From: Rouxiella badensis
GTDB taxonomy: Bacteria; Pseudomonadota; Gammaproteobacteria; Enterobacterales; Enterobacteriaceae
NCBI RefSeq assembly: GCF_002093665.1
Contig: NZ_MRWE01000010.1
Coordinates: 62,001-126,000, forward strand
Reading direction: 5' to 3'
DNA length: 64,000 nucleotides
Position numbers and translations under genes: made by a program. Below, piece by piece: positions 25,955 to 36,293 of the stretch (the first letter of the stretch is position 1; every line of letters starts with the position of its first letter). The notes below the pieces were generated by a model. It made no database searches and was not told the origin of the DNA. It was given only the letters and a program-made list of their open reading frames with translations.

Positions 25955-26890
25955 TCAGTAATTATAGGTGGCAGCGTTTTCATTCTCAGGCCACGGATGC
26001 GACCGATAAGGCTTCGCAGGGTAATTTATCTCAATGCTGCGCCGACGGAAATCGCTGGGACTTACGCCGACCCGTTTACGGAAAACGCGAGAAAAATAGA
26101 GCTGATCGTCGTAACCCACGACCCGGCCAATGGTGGCTATCGATTCCTGGGTCGTTTGCAACAGCAGTTTGGCGCGGATAACCCGTTGGTCCTCCCGCCA
26201 GCGCAGGATATTAATCCCAACCTGCTCGCGGAACAGGTGCGCCAGCCGCGAAGGAGAAAGGCAAACGTGGCGGGCGACTTCGTCAATACGCAACTCTCCG
26301 GCCAGATTGCCGGTGATAAACTGACAGGCCTCGATAACGCGCGGATCCATGATTTTCTGCGGACTCTGCGGGTCTTCTTCCATCGCACGCAGCAGCAGCC
26401 TTTCTAACAAATTCATCCCAAGCTCTTCGCCGAAACGACGACCGGACTTTTGCGTTTGTTCGATATTGGCAAACAAGCGGTCAAATTCCAGCAGCAGGGT
26501 ATTGTTGGGCAGAGAAAGACGACCGACGTCGCGGGTCTTGGTGTGCCATTCCAGCCAGTCGGCCCAGTAGGCACGAGGGCGGAAATATACCCAACGGTGA
26601 TACCAACAGTCGCTGTTGGACGAGCGTGCATAGAGATGGCGCGCCTTGGGCGGAAACAGCAGCAAATCGCCGGGATTACAGTAAAACGTGTCTTCGCCGT
26701 CGAACACCTTACCCTGCCCTTTAACGGTCAGATTAAGGATGTAGCCCTTCATGCCACCGGGCCGGTCGATGGAGAAATCAAGCGGCCCGTCGGCCAAAAT
26801 GGGCGTCATGCCGGCGACCAGATACGCGTTGAAACTGTAGCCGGGGAGTAGCGGATTGGACTGCTGGTCCTGAATCATGCGGTGATACAT
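25955..26890 (-). CDS. araC: Arabinose operon regulator AraC
   Basis: The 311-residue regulator has an N-terminal arabinose-binding/dimerisation cupin (about residues 15-170, with [16 protein letters not shown] and [19 protein letters not shown]) and a C-terminal pair of helix-turn-helix motifs ([23 protein letters not shown] and [23 protein letters not shown]). It controls the ara genes on both sides, activating with L-arabinose. In E. coli araC is divergent from araBAD. Here it lies downstream of araFGH in the same direction, with its own 142-base upstream region and a CRP-like site. The C-terminus extends about 15 residues past the usual end of the helix-turn-helix domain. Confidence 0.95.
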   Translation of the reverse strand: MYHRMIQDQQSNPLLPGYSFNAYLVAGMTPILADGPLDFSIDRPGGMKGYILNLTVKGQGKVFDGEDTFYCNPGDLLLFPPKARHLYARSSNSDCWYHRWVYFRPRAYWADWLEWHTKTRDVGRLSLPNNTLLLEFDRLFANIEQTQKSGRRFGEELGMNLLERLLLRAMEEDPQSPQKIMDPRVIEACQFITGNLAGELRIDEVARHVCLSPSRLAHLFREQVGINILRWREDQRVIRAKLLLQTTQESIATIGRVVGYDDQLYFSRVFRKRVGVSPSDFRRRSIEINYPAKPYRSHPWPENENAATYNY

Positions 26891-26967
26891 CGGGCCTCCT
26901 TAAATCGTCACGCTGGTCTAACCATTCTATCGGGCAATAGAATTACTGCCCGTTTGCGTTAAAGAAA

Positions 26968-26983
26968 TGTGAAGGAAATACAC
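26968..26983. promoter_or_regulatory. CRP-like site upstream of araC
   Basis: TGTGA-AGGAAA-TACAC matches nine of ten conserved CRP half-site bases when the second half is aligned to TCACA with one change at its second base. It lies 78 bases upstream of araC. Confidence 0.5.
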
Positions 26984-27032
26984 TTTTCTGAGCATTTATC
27001 ACACCAAAGGCCCATTTAAAAACTGGAATCGT

Positions 27033-28040
27033 TTACACAGCGCGTTTCGCTTTCTGTTTGTAGCGGTCAAAAATCACCGCCGCGAGCAGGATGAGGCCAC
27101 GCACCACGTACTGCGAGAAGGGGGAAATATTTAAAAGATTCATCGCATTTTCGACGGTGCCAAGAATCAGCACACCGGCGACAACATAGGAGATTTTACC
27201 GATGCCTCCCTTGAGCGACACGCCGCCCAGTACGCAGGCCGAGATAACGATCAGCTCATAGCCCAGCGAAGTCATCGGCTGGCCGCTGGTCATGCGCGAG
27301 GCCAGGATAATGCCCGCCGCCGCTGAGACCAGCCCTGACAATACGAAGATGATGATTTTAGTCCGCACCACCGGTACCCCGGCCAGACGTGCGGCTTCCT
27401 CATTACCGCCGATCGCCAGCGTATTGCGGCCAAAGGTGGTTTTGTTGAGCAACAGACCAAAGGCTATCAGGCAACCGACGGTTATCCAGATAGGGGCAGG
27501 CAGGCCAAGCCAGTTGGCGTAGCCCAGCTCGAAGAAGCGTTCGTCTTCAATGCCCACCGCTTTACCATCAGAAATGATATAGGCCAGGCCGCGCACAATT
27601 TGCATGGTGGCCAAGGTGGTTATCAAGGCGTTGATTTTCAATCGGGCAATCACGAAGCCGTTTACCAGCCCGGAAAGCACGCCCAGCAGCAGACCCGCCG
27701 CCACGCCAATCCACAGGCTTTCCGTCATGTTGATAACCACGGCGGTGGTGACCCCCGCACAGGCAATGACTGACGCAACCGACAGGTCAAAATCGCCGGA
27801 GGCCAAACAGAACAGCATGCCGCAGGCCACCATGCCGGACATTGAGATGGCCAGCCCTAGCCCTTTCATATTGATAAAAGAGCTAAAGTTGGGCACGAAA
27901 ATCGAGCAGGCGATAAACAGCGCGGCGAACACCACCAGCATGCCGTAGCTGTCCCAGATGCGCATCAGGTTTTGCCCGCTGCGCGCGGCAGCGTTCGGCT
28001 GTTCGGGTTTGGTAGAATTGGTTGTCATACTGGACATCAT
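27033..28040 (-). CDS. araH: L-arabinose ABC transporter permease AraH
   Basis: The 335-residue inner-membrane permease has 8-10 hydrophobic segments and the conserved sugar-permease features ASVIACAGVTTAVVI, GLVNGFVIARLKINALITTLATMQIVRGLAYI and ISACVLGGVSLKGGIGK of the ribose/arabinose/xylose (CUT2) family. It forms the AraFGH importer with the ATPase and binding protein encoded directly upstream. Start is one of two adjacent ATG codons after AGGAG. Confidence 0.95.
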   Translation of the reverse strand: MMSSMTTNSTKPEQPNAAARSGQNLMRIWDSYGMLVVFAALFIACSIFVPNFSSFINMKGLGLAISMSGMVACGMLFCLASGDFDLSVASVIACAGVTTAVVINMTESLWIGVAAGLLLGVLSGLVNGFVIARLKINALITTLATMQIVRGLAYIISDGKAVGIEDERFFELGYANWLGLPAPIWITVGCLIAFGLLLNKTTFGRNTLAIGGNEEAARLAGVPVVRTKIIIFVLSGLVSAAAGIILASRMTSGQPMTSLGYELIVISACVLGGVSLKGGIGKISYVVAGVLILGTVENAMNLLNISPFSQYVVRGLILLAAVIFDRYKQKAKRAV

Positions 28041-28062
28041 TTAACTCCTGCTTGGACCGCGT

Positions 28063-29652
28063 TTAGGCCGCATCCGGGGTGGTTTCTGGATTTAATGTCG
28101 GGGTACGCAGCATCGCCATGCCCAGCGCTTTTTCTTCCGTAGCCTGGTCGTGTGTCAGCTCGCCGGAAAGCGTGCCTTCGCGCATCACCAGAATTCGGTC
28201 GGCCAGCCCAAGCACTTCAGGCAGGTCGCTGGAGGCAAACAGCACGGCAACCCCCTGTTTTGCCAGTGCATAAATCACGCTATAAATCTCGTGTTTGGCA
28301 CCCACATCGATGCCGCGCGTCGGTTCGTCAAGCAAGATGACCTTCATGTCTTCCGACAACCAGCGCCCCAGAATAGCCTTCTGCTGATTGCCTCCTGACA
28401 GGTTCATGATCAGCTGCTCGGCGCTCGGCGTCTTGATGTTCAACGCCTTGATTTGCTTGCCGGCATTGTCCGTCTCCCACTGATTATTGATCAAGCATCC
28501 GACCTTCACGCTCTTGCGTCGCGCGCTGATGTTGATGTTGTCTCGCACCGAGTGCACGGGAATTATCCCGTCGGCCTTACGGTCTTCGGGGCACAGCATA
28601 ATGCCCTGACGAATCGCGTCGATCGGGGTGTTTATCTTCAACGGCTGGCCGTCGAGCAACACCCTGCCGCGGGTTATTCGGGTGCCGCCAAACAGGCCTT
28701 TCATCAGCTCGCTGCGGCCCGCGCCGACCAGCCCAAACAGCCCGACGATTTCTCCCTGTCGTACGCTGAGGCTAATTTCTGACTTCACGCCCGGCGCTTT
28801 CACCGCCTCAAGCTGGAGTCGTACCTCACCCAGCGGTCGTGGTTGATAATCGAAAATATCGCCAAGATTACGTCCGACCATCGCCTGCACCAGAATATCG
28901 TTGTCGACCTGCTGCATGTCGTCGAAGGTGCGGACATAACGACCGTCCTTAAACACGGTGATGGCGTCACTCAGGGCAAAAATTTCCTCCATACGATGCG
29001 AGACATAAACGATCACCCGACCTTCGGATTTCAGCTCGCGGATAACTCTAAACAGCTGCTCAATCTCGCGCGCAGACAGCGAGCTGGTCGGTTCATCGAA
29101 GGCGATAACCTTGGCGTTTCGCGCCAGCGCCTTGGCGATTTCAACCATCTGCCATTGGCCGATCGACAGATATTTCAACGGCGTGTCGGGGTCGATATCC
29201 AGCCCGAGATGTTCGAGCTGAAGTTTTGCCTCGTAGCGCAGCAGCTTGCGATTCACCCAGCCGCGTCGGCTCGGCAACTGGCCGAGATAGATGTTCTCTG
29301 CCACGGTCATCTCCGGCACCAGATGCAGCTCCTGATAGATAATCGCCACCCCGGCGTCCAGCGCGTCGGTGGTGTTGCTAAAAGTGACCGGCTGCCCTTT
29401 TATTAAGATTTGCCCCTGAGTCGGGCTGTAATACCCGCTCAGAATCTTCAGCAGGGTAGATTTCCCCGCGCCGTTTTCGCCCATCAGGGCATGGATCTGC
29501 CCCGCGTAGCAGTTGAAGCTAATGCCCTCCAGCGCCTTGACGCCGGGAAAGGTTTTGCCGATCCCCTCAAAAGTCAGATAGGGCTGGCGGACGTCGAATG
29601 CCTCAATCGAAGGGTTGAGCGCCGTTGATGACGGGGTCGAGAGCAAAGTCAT
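28063..29652 (-). CDS. araG: L-arabinose ABC transporter ATP-binding protein AraG
   Basis: The 529-residue protein has two ABC domains in tandem. The first has Walker [17 protein letters not shown] and Walker [14 protein letters not shown]. The second has a degenerate P-loop region ([17 protein letters not shown]), the signature [15 protein letters not shown] and Walker [14 protein letters not shown]. This is the CUT2 pattern. E. coli AraG is 504 residues; this one is longer mainly at the N-terminus ([19 protein letters not shown]) and C-terminus. It lies 1 base after araF, preceded by GGAGG inside the araF end. Confidence 0.95.
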   Translation of the reverse strand: MTLLSTPSSTALNPSIEAFDVRQPYLTFEGIGKTFPGVKALEGISFNCYAGQIHALMGENGAGKSTLLKILSGYYSPTQGQILIKGQPVTFSNTTDALDAGVAIIYQELHLVPEMTVAENIYLGQLPSRRGWVNRKLLRYEAKLQLEHLGLDIDPDTPLKYLSIGQWQMVEIAKALARNAKVIAFDEPTSSLSAREIEQLFRVIRELKSEGRVIVYVSHRMEEIFALSDAITVFKDGRYVRTFDDMQQVDNDILVQAMVGRNLGDIFDYQPRPLGEVRLQLEAVKAPGVKSEISLSVRQGEIVGLFGLVGAGRSELMKGLFGGTRITRGRVLLDGQPLKINTPIDAIRQGIMLCPEDRKADGIIPVHSVRDNINISARRKSVKVGCLINNQWETDNAGKQIKALNIKTPSAEQLIMNLSGGNQQKAILGRWLSEDMKVILLDEPTRGIDVGAKHEIYSVIYALAKQGVAVLFASSDLPEVLGLADRILVMREGTLSGELTHDQATEEKALGMAMLRTPTLNPETTPDAA

Positions 29653-29653
29653 G

Positions 29654-30643
29654 TTACTTGCCTCCCAGGCCTTTCTTGTCGAGTTCAGCCTTGAAGTTGT
29701 CGCGTGTTATCAGCACCACGTCGGTGACTTCGGTGAACTTCGGCGGCTCAACGCCTTTGGTTACCCAGTTATTCAGCATTTGGATACTTTTATAACCGTG
29801 TACGTCCGGGCTAGGTAACAGCGAACCGTAAAATCCGGTCTGTTCATTTTTGGAAAGCTCGTTAACCGCGTCAACGCCGTTAATACCGATACCGATGACG
29901 TTTGCGGCCTTGAAGCCCTGCCCTTCGGTCGCACGCACGCCGCCCAACACGGTGTTGTCATTCATGCCCAGAATCAGCCAATTTTTCACCCCCGGATGCT
30001 GTACCAGCAGGGAGTTGCCCGCGTCGAGTGCGCCCGGAATATCGTTGGACTTGGTCGGAACTTTGTAAATCTGGGCCGCCGGGAAACCGGCCGCTTTCAG
30101 AGCGTCCATCGCGCCTGTGGTACGGCGGCGAGCGGTATCCAGCTCATCGGCGGTAATCGCCATGACGCCGGTATCGGCAACCTTCCAGCCGCGTTTTTGC
30201 ATCTCTTTATACAACTCCTGTCCCTGACGCTCGCCAATTTTACTCGCCGCCATCATCACCAACGGTACGTCCTCCATCGGCTTGCCCTTGGCATTCACAA
30301 ACTGGTCGTCGACGGCGATAACCTTCAGGTCATAGCTTTTAGCCTTGGCCATAATTGCAGGCCCAAGGCGCGGGTCCGGCGTACAAATCACAAAGCCCTT
30401 CGCGCCGTTTGCCGCGAGACTGTCAATGGCGTTCAACGTTTTCTCACCGTCGGGCACAGCAATCTTGATAACCTGGAAGCCGAGATCTTTCCCCGCCTTG
30501 TCTGCAAATTTCCATTCAGTCTGGAACCAGGGTTCTTCGGGTTGTTTCACCAGAAAACCCAGCTTCAGGGTCTCGGCCATAGCCGAATGTGACATAACCG
30601 CAGCCAGTCCAACTGCCGCCAGCGCCTTAGTGAATTTATGCAT
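29654..30643 (-). CDS. araF: L-arabinose-binding periplasmic protein AraF
   Basis: The 329-residue binding protein has a signal peptide ([22 protein letters not shown]) and a type I periplasmic-binding fold. Conserved AraF stretches include [43 protein letters not shown] and the [18 protein letters not shown] block near the ligand. It captures L-arabinose and delivers it to AraGH. First gene of the araFGH operon, divergent from araBA. Confidence 0.96.
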   Translation of the reverse strand: MHKFTKALAAVGLAAVMSHSAMAETLKLGFLVKQPEEPWFQTEWKFADKAGKDLGFQVIKIAVPDGEKTLNAIDSLAANGAKGFVICTPDPRLGPAIMAKAKSYDLKVIAVDDQFVNAKGKPMEDVPLVMMAASKIGERQGQELYKEMQKRGWKVADTGVMAITADELDTARRRTTGAMDALKAAGFPAAQIYKVPTKSNDIPGALDAGNSLLVQHPGVKNWLILGMNDNTVLGGVRATEGQGFKAANVIGIGINGVDAVNELSKNEQTGFYGSLLPSPDVHGYKSIQMLNNWVTKGVEPPKFTEVTDVVLITRDNFKAELDKKGLGGK

Positions 30644-31062
30644 GATGCTCTCCGACTTCTTATTGTTGTTAGCCCCGTCATTCGGCGGGACTGTGAAAAC
30701 GTTATCAGCAGGGTGCTTCCAAAAAAACCACCAATAAACCTTGCGATACGTAGATTCATTAATGGATTCAGATAAGACGAACTCAGTTTTAGCCGGATTG
30801 CTTTCTAAATAGGTAGAGCGCTATCACACTTTAAAATTGCAGCCATTTAGTACATATATTCAGCAAAATCACCCTCAAGTGAAGTTATGACCCGCTTCAC
30901 ATAACCTTAATAAGGAGCAGAAAAGTACATACTTCCAGCAATCGTCTCCTCACTGCCTGACGACCCGCCCTCCTATGGTTATCAACAGTACACGTCGCCT
31001 GCGTTTTGGGACGACCTGCACCCTATAAACGTGTCAAGTAGCTTACCTTTGGGGAGATAACC
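30644..31062. other. Divergent araF/araB control region
   Basis: The 419-base region separates araFGH from araBA. A good CRP-like site is at 30886-30901, a weaker one (TGTGA-AAACGT-TATCA) at 30692-30707 near araF, and a small palindrome CCTTAATAAGG at 30905-30915. AraC half-sites are expected, but I could not recognise a convincing pair by eye. The araB ribosome binding site GGGGAGA lies at 31051-31057. No gene is supported. Confidence 0.6.
30886..30901. promoter_or_regulatory. CRP-like site in the araF/araB region
   Basis: TATGA-CCCGCT-TCACA matches nine of ten conserved CRP bases, in the divergent arabinose control region where catabolite activation is expected. Confidence 0.6.
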
Positions 31063-32742
31063 ATGGCGCAAGGCGCAATTGCTCTTGGTCTGGATTTTGG
31101 GAGTGACTCGGTCCGCGTACTGGCCGTGGATTGTCACAGCGGAAAAGAGATAGATACCGACGTGGTGTATTACCCACGCTGGCAGGAAGGCCTCTACTGT
31201 CAAGCGGGAAAAAACCAGTTTCGCCATCACCCCCTCGACTATATCGAGGCGATGGAAACGGCAATAAACAATCTCACTGCGCGCCTCGGCCGTGAAACCA
31301 GCGCACGGATTATCGGCATCGGTGTCGATTCAACCGGTTCTACGCCTGCGCCGATTGACGCACAGGGACAGGTTCTGGCGCTGAGGCCCGAATTTGCCGA
31401 CAACCCGAACGCCATGTTTGTCCTGTGGAAAGACCACACCGCCATCAATGAGGCGGAAGAGATCAACCGCCTGTGCCGCAGCGGTGACTTCCCTGACTAC
31501 ACCCGCTACATCGGCGGAGTGTATTCGTCCGAATGGTTCTGGGCCAAGATTCTGCACGTCTCGCGCGAGGACCGCGCCGTTCGCGAAGCCGCGGCCTCCT
31601 GGGTCGAACTCTGCGACTGGGTGCCCGCCCTGCTTTCAGGCACCACCGCGCCGCAGTCTCTTGCCCGAGGCCGCTGCAGCACCGGTCACAAGATGCTCTG
31701 GCACCCTTCCTGGGGAGGATTCCCGCCGCGCGATTTCTTTATGGCACTCGACCGGACGCTGGTTGAGAACCTACCTTATCCACTGTTTAGCGAGACGCAA
31801 ACCGCCGAAAAACCCGTTGGCACCCTCAGCGCCGAGTGGGCAGAACGTCTTGGCCTCTCGCAGCAGGTGGTGATTTCGGGCGGCGCCTTTGACTGCCATA
31901 TGGGGGCAGTCGGCGCCGGTGCGCAGCCTTATACGCTGGTTAAAGTCATTGGCACCTCAACCTGCGACATTCTGATTGCCGACAAACAACGCGTCGGCGA
32001 GCGCGCCATTGCCGGCATTTGCGGGCAGGTTGACGGCAGCGTCGTGCCGGAAATGATCGGTATGGAGGCCGGACAATCGGCGTTCGGCGACATGTATGCC
32101 TGGTTTAGCCAGCTGCTGAGCTGGCCACTGGTGCAGCTGGCCGCCAGACATCCGGCGCTCAGACCGCAAATCAATGAGATGAAAAAGACGCTGCTGGCGG
32201 ACCTGACCGCCGCCTGGGCCGCTAACCCTTCTCTGGACACCCTGCCGCTGGTGCTCGACTGGTTCAACGGTCGCCGCACGCCGTTTGCCAACCAGCGCCT
32301 GAAAGGGGTTATCACTGATATCAACCTCGGCACGCAGGCGCCAGAGCTGTTTGGCGGCTTCATCGCCGCCACCGCCTTTGGCGCTCGCGCCATCATGGAG
32401 TGTTTCGAGCAGCAGGATATTCCAGTCGAGAACGTGCTGACCCTCGGCGGCATCGCGCGTAAATCGCCGGTCATCATGCAGGTTTGCGCCGACGTGATGA
32501 ACCGTCCGCTGCAAATCGTCGCCTCAGACCAATGCTGCGCACTCGGTGCTGCCATCTTTGCCGCCTGCGCCGCCGGAGAGTTCGACTCCGTGCCGCTGGC
32601 TCAGGCCGCTATGGCCTGCCGTATCGAGAAAACGCTGCTGCCCCACCCGCAGCGTGCCGCCCAGTTTCAACAACTTTACGAACGCTATCAGCAGTGGTGT
32701 CAGGCATCTGAACCGCTGTTTAGTGCCGCCAACCCGGCTTGA
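31063..32742 (+). CDS. araB: Ribulokinase AraB
   Basis: The 559-residue FGGY-family kinase phosphorylates L-ribulose to L-ribulose 5-phosphate. The N-terminal ATPase phosphate motif ([16 protein letters not shown]), [12 protein letters not shown], the substrate region and the C-terminal [22 protein letters not shown]-binding segment are present, and length is close to E. coli AraB (566). It begins the araBA operon. A 7-base-pair hairpin lies between it and araA. Confidence 0.96.
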   Translation: MAQGAIALGLDFGSDSVRVLAVDCHSGKEIDTDVVYYPRWQEGLYCQAGKNQFRHHPLDYIEAMETAINNLTARLGRETSARIIGIGVDSTGSTPAPIDAQGQVLALRPEFADNPNAMFVLWKDHTAINEAEEINRLCRSGDFPDYTRYIGGVYSSEWFWAKILHVSREDRAVREAAASWVELCDWVPALLSGTTAPQSLARGRCSTGHKMLWHPSWGGFPPRDFFMALDRTLVENLPYPLFSETQTAEKPVGTLSAEWAERLGLSQQVVISGGAFDCHMGAVGAGAQPYTLVKVIGTSTCDILIADKQRVGERAIAGICGQVDGSVVPEMIGMEAGQSAFGDMYAWFSQLLSWPLVQLAARHPALRPQINEMKKTLLADLTAAWAANPSLDTLPLVLDWFNGRRTPFANQRLKGVITDINLGTQAPELFGGFIAATAFGARAIMECFEQQDIPVENVLTLGGIARKSPVIMQVCADVMNRPLQIVASDQCCALGAAIFAACAAGEFDSVPLAQAAMACRIEKTLLPHPQRAAQFQQLYERYQQWCQASEPLFSAANPA

Positions 32743-32749
32743 TTTTTCT

Positions 32750-32768
32750 CGCTGGTTTGAGACCAGCG
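32750..32768 (+). other. Hairpin between araB and araA
   Basis: CGCTGGT-ttgag-ACCAGCG forms a 7-base-pair stem in the 56-base araB-araA gap. There is no T run, so an mRNA stability or processing element is more likely than a terminator. Confidence 0.45.
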
Positions 32769-32798
32769 GCCAATTTCCCTCGTGCAGGAGTATGAAGA

Positions 32799-34304
32799 AT
32801 GGACGTATTTAAGCAGCTCGAAGTGTGGTTTGTGATAGGCAGTCAGCATCTTTACGGTGCCGAAACGCTGCGGCAGGTGAAAGAAAATGCCGAAAAAGTG
32901 GTGAATGGCCTGAACGCCTCCGCCGGTCTTCCGGTCAAGCTGGTGCTGAAACCGCTGGCCACCACCCCGGATGAAATTACCGCCGTCTGCCGCGACGCTA
33001 ACTACAGCAACGACTGTATTGGGATTATCACCTGGCTGCATACCTTCTCACCGGCCAAGATGTGGATAGCCGGGCTGAGTATTCTGCACAAACCGCTGAT
33101 GCAGTTTCATACCCAGTTCAACGCCACCATCCCGTGGGACTCGATGGACATGGACTTTATGAACCTTAACCAGACGGCGCACGGCGGCCGCGAGTTTGGT
33201 TTTATCGGTGCGCGGATGCGTCAACAGCATTCTGTGGTGACCGGCCATTGGGAGGATACGGAAAGCCATCGCCGCATCGCACAGTGGATGCGCGTCGCAG
33301 CGGCCAAGAATGAGAGCCAGCACCTCAAGGTGGCGCGTTTTGGCGACAACATGCGCCAGGTCGCGGTAACCGAGGGTGACAAGGTCGCCGCTCAGATGAA
33401 GTTTGGCTATACCGTGAGCGCCTACGGGATAGGCGATTTGGTTAGCGTGATTGATGAGGTTAGCCGGGGCGACGTCGATACCTTGATTGAAGAGTATGAA
33501 TCAAGCTATCAACTTACCGACGCCGTGAAGCTCAATGGTCCAAAACGCGAGAACCTGATTGATGCCGCCCGCATTGAGCTCGGCATGACCCGCTTCCTCG
33601 AGCAAGGAGACTTCAAGGCCTTTACGACCAATTTCGAAAACCTGTATGGCATTAAACAGCTGCCGGGGCTGGCGGTGCAACGATTGATGCAAAAAGGCTA
33701 TGGCTTTGGCGGCGAGGGAGACTGGAAAACCGCCGCCCTGCTGCGCATCATGAAAGTCATGGCCAGCGGACTCAAAGGCGGCACTTCCTTTATGGAGGAC
33801 TACACCTATAACTTCGAGACCGGCAATGATTTAGTGGTCGGCTCGCATATGCTGGAGGTCTGTCCGTCGATAGCCAGCGCCCAGCAGCCCATTGTCGATG
33901 CGCAGTTCCTGGGTATCGGCGGCAAGGCAGACCCTGCACGGCTGATTTTCTCGACTCCGGCCGGTCCTGCGGTCAACGCCAGCGTTATCGACATGGGTGA
34001 CCGTTTCCGCCTGCTGGTCAATCTGGTGGACACCATCGAGCAGCCGAAACCGTTGCCGAAACTGCCGGTGGCGCGCGCTATCTGGAAGGCTCAGCCCTCG
34101 CTAGCTACGGCGGCGGAGGCGTGGATCCTCGGCGGCGGTGCACATCATACGGTGTTCTCACAGGCGCTGGACGTTGACTATCTGCGACTCTATGCCGAGC
34201 TATACAACATCGAGCTGCTTGTTATTGATAACGACACCACGCTGCCTGACTTTAAAAATCAGCTGCGCTGGAACGAGGTTTACTACAAACTTTGCGCTAA
34301 CTGA
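32799..34304 (+). CDS. araA: L-arabinose isomerase
   Basis: The 501-residue Mn2+ enzyme converts L-arabinose to L-ribulose. The protein is collinear with E. coli AraA (500 residues): [17 protein letters not shown] at the N-terminus, [36 protein letters not shown] and [11 protein letters not shown], and [14 protein letters not shown] near the C-terminus with a metal histidine. A terminator follows. The usual third gene araD is not present. Confidence 0.97.
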   Translation: MDVFKQLEVWFVIGSQHLYGAETLRQVKENAEKVVNGLNASAGLPVKLVLKPLATTPDEITAVCRDANYSNDCIGIITWLHTFSPAKMWIAGLSILHKPLMQFHTQFNATIPWDSMDMDFMNLNQTAHGGREFGFIGARMRQQHSVVTGHWEDTESHRRIAQWMRVAAAKNESQHLKVARFGDNMRQVAVTEGDKVAAQMKFGYTVSAYGIGDLVSVIDEVSRGDVDTLIEEYESSYQLTDAVKLNGPKRENLIDAARIELGMTRFLEQGDFKAFTTNFENLYGIKQLPGLAVQRLMQKGYGFGGEGDWKTAALLRIMKVMASGLKGGTSFMEDYTYNFETGNDLVVGSHMLEVCPSIASAQQPIVDAQFLGIGGKADPARLIFSTPAGPAVNASVIDMGDRFRLLVNLVDTIEQPKPLPKLPVARAIWKAQPSLATAAEAWILGGGAHHTVFSQALDVDYLRLYAELYNIELLVIDNDTTLPDFKNQLRWNEVYYKLCAN

Positions 34305-34631
34305 GCGCTTTTCCCTCCCTTTAAATAAGGTTAATAGACAGGCAGACTCATTGACTCTGCCTGTCTTTCCCGTCGCTCAAAATGGGCTAACGCGCAAAGC
34401 TTTATTCTTGCCTTCCTCAATTGAACAAATCACCAGCACTATTCTCATTTTTAAGGCAAAAAGTGATATTTTTTACGCTGTTGCGCAGCAATCACATGAA
34501 TACGATAGAGACGAACACTTTCTAGCGTTAAGCTATCGCGCCTTGAATGTCTAAATCCGCCTTTTGTTGCAGCGGTATTAACTACTGCCTCAGGCTGGAT
34601 TGTCGTCAACACGATTGGAATAAGGTTTCAT
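34305..34631. other. Intergenic region between araA and ydgK
   Basis: Apart from the araA terminator at 34336-34370, this 327-base A/T-rich stretch must contain the ydgK (and possibly rsx) promoter. Short open frames occur but none resembles blr or cnu, which occupy the corresponding place in E. coli. Nothing else is supported. Confidence 0.55.
34336..34370 (+). terminator. Terminator after araA
   Basis: AGACAGGCAGA pairs perfectly with TCTGCCTGTCT around a 9-base loop, followed by TTCCC. It closes the araBA operon. Confidence 0.8.
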
Positions 34632-35072
34632 ATGTCTCTTAATTCTGGCTATCAGCGTATTGGCGGCTGGTTATTGGCCCCGATGGCTTACCTGATTGTC
34701 AATTTGATGAGTGTGGTCCTGATGCTGCTGCTTTATTCAATGGCCGTGTTTGAGCCCGAGTCGCGCAAGTATTTAATCACCCACTCTCAGGCGTTTACCC
34801 TACAGTGGTATTTCTCGGTGGTGACGACGCTGGCAATGGGAGCATTTACCCTCAGCGTGCTGTGGTCGTTCTGCAGAAGAATGAAATCGCTGCCAAGACT
34901 TTATATTCTCTGGCTGCTCTTTACCGTCCTGTTGGCTATCAAGACCTTTGCCTTTTCGCCAATCAGCGACAATCTGGCGGTGCGAAATTTACTGATACCG
35001 CTTCTCGCGGCGGCGCTGTTGGTACCCTATTTCAAACGTTCTCGCCGCGTTAAAGAGACGTTTACGCAGTAA
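34632..35072 (+). CDS. ydgK: DUF2569 inner-membrane protein YdgK
   Basis: The 146-residue protein has four predicted membrane helices: about residues 14-36, 56-78, 90-110 and 115-130, with the typical opening GGWLLAPMAYLI. Its place just upstream of rsxA corresponds to E. coli ydgK. The function is unknown. It could be cotranscribed with the rsx operon, given only 72 bases between them and no terminator. Confidence 0.85.
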   Translation: MSLNSGYQRIGGWLLAPMAYLIVNLMSVVLMLLLYSMAVFEPESRKYLITHSQAFTLQWYFSVVTTLAMGAFTLSVLWSFCRRMKSLPRLYILWLLFTVLLAIKTFAFSPISDNLAVRNLLIPLLAAALLVPYFKRSRRVKETFTQ

Positions 35073-35144
35073 ATTAGCCTTCGGGTAACGGGTTCGAAAA
35101 TTTAAACGTATTCAACTATTTTCTGGCAATTTTTAGGCACTATC

Positions 35145-35726
35145 ATGACATCATACTTATTACTGTTTATTGGTACCATGCTGGTAAACAACTTCGTACT
35201 GGTCAAGTTTCTTGGGCTCTGTCCATTTATGGGCGTCTCCAAAAAACTGGAATCTGCTATTGGCATGGGGTTAGCCACCACCTTCGTCATTACGCTGTCC
35301 AATATTTGCTCATGGATTGTGAATACCTTTATCTTGATGCCCCTGGGCCTGGTATACCTGCGCACCATGGCGTTTATTCTGGTTATCGCCGTTGTCGTGC
35401 AGTTCACCGAAATGGTGGTGCGTAAAACCAGCCCGTCGCTTTACCGCCTGCTGGGTATCTTCCTGCCGCTTATTACCACCAACTGTGCTGTGCTTGGCGT
35501 GGCGCTGCTGAACATCAACCAGCAGCTCAACTTTATGCAGTCGGCACTTTATGGCTTCGCCGCCTCGCTCGGTTTCTCGCTGGTCATGGTGCTGTTTGCT
35601 GGTATTCGTGAACGTCTGGTGGTTGCCGACGTGCCCGCCCCCTTCCGGGGTTCTTCTATCGCATTGGTCACCGCCGGCCTCATGTCTCTGGCCTTTATGG
35701 GCTTTACCGGGCTGGTGAAATTCTAA
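35145..35726 (+). CDS. rsxA: Electron transport complex subunit RsxA
   Basis: The 193-residue integral membrane protein has six transmembrane helices and the family stretches [20 protein letters not shown] and [16 protein letters not shown]. The cysteines in these motifs are the ones that hold an intramembrane [2Fe-2S] cluster with the RsxE/RnfE subunit in structures of Rnf. It is the first gene of rsxABCDGE, which uses NADH and membrane energy to keep SoxR reduced. Confidence 0.96.
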   Translation: MTSYLLLFIGTMLVNNFVLVKFLGLCPFMGVSKKLESAIGMGLATTFVITLSNICSWIVNTFILMPLGLVYLRTMAFILVIAVVVQFTEMVVRKTSPSLYRLLGIFLPLITTNCAVLGVALLNINQQLNFMQSALYGFAASLGFSLVMVLFAGIRERLVVADVPAPFRGSSIALVTAGLMSLAFMGFTGLVKF

Positions 35727-36292
35727 TGTTCGAATTATGGGTTGCTATTGGTTCACTCAGCGCACTGGCGCTGGTGTTTGGTTTGCTGCTGGGCTACGCC
35801 TCTCGCCGTTTTGCGGTGGAGGGAAACCCGGTTGTCGATCAGATTGACGATATCCTGCCACAGAGCCAGTGCGCGCAGTGTGGTTACCCCGGCTGTAAGC
35901 CTTATGCCGAGGCGGTCGCCAACGGCGATAAAATTAATAAATGCGTGCCGGGCGGCGAACCGGTCATGCTGAAACTTGCCACGTTGCTCAACGTCGATCC
36001 TCAGCCGATGGACGGTGACGTCGTTGAAGCCGTGCCCGTACGTAAGGTCGCCTACATTGACGAAAGCAACTGCATCGGTTGCACCAAGTGTATTCAGGCC
36101 TGTCCGGTAGACGCCATTGTGGGTGCGACGCGTGCTGTTCATACCGTCGTTTCTGACCTGTGTACCGGCTGCGACCTCTGCGTCGCCCCCTGCCCGACCG
36201 ACTGCATTGAAATGCTGCCGATTAAAACCACCACCGCAAACTGGAAATGGGATATGAACACCATTCCTGTGCAAATTATTCATGCGGAGTAA
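35726..36292 (+). CDS. rsxB: Electron transport complex iron-sulfur subunit RsxB
   Basis: The 188-residue ferredoxin subunit has an N-terminal membrane anchor (about residues 5-26), a four-cysteine domain ([15 protein letters not shown] with a downstream cysteine in NKCVPGG) and two [4Fe-4S] ferredoxin motifs ([15 protein letters not shown] and [15 protein letters not shown]). It relays electrons from RsxC. Its ATG overlaps the rsxA stop by one base. Confidence 0.96.
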   Translation: MFELWVAIGSLSALALVFGLLLGYASRRFAVEGNPVVDQIDDILPQSQCAQCGYPGCKPYAEAVANGDKINKCVPGGEPVMLKLATLLNVDPQPMDGDVVEAVPVRKVAYIDESNCIGCTKCIQACPVDAIVGATRAVHTVVSDLCTGCDLCVAPCPTDCIEMLPIKTTTANWKWDMNTIPVQIIHAE

Positions 36293-36293
36293 C

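Noticed and set aside
25774-26181. 135-codon open frame on the plus strand
   Set aside because: It is antisense to the araC end and the hairpin spacer, has low-complexity composition and no family resemblance; AraC on the minus strand is certain.
30760-30880. Possible AraC half-sites (TAGCCGGATTGC and similar words)
   Set aside because: None shows the AGCN7TCCATA spacing on either strand, so I did not annotate them.
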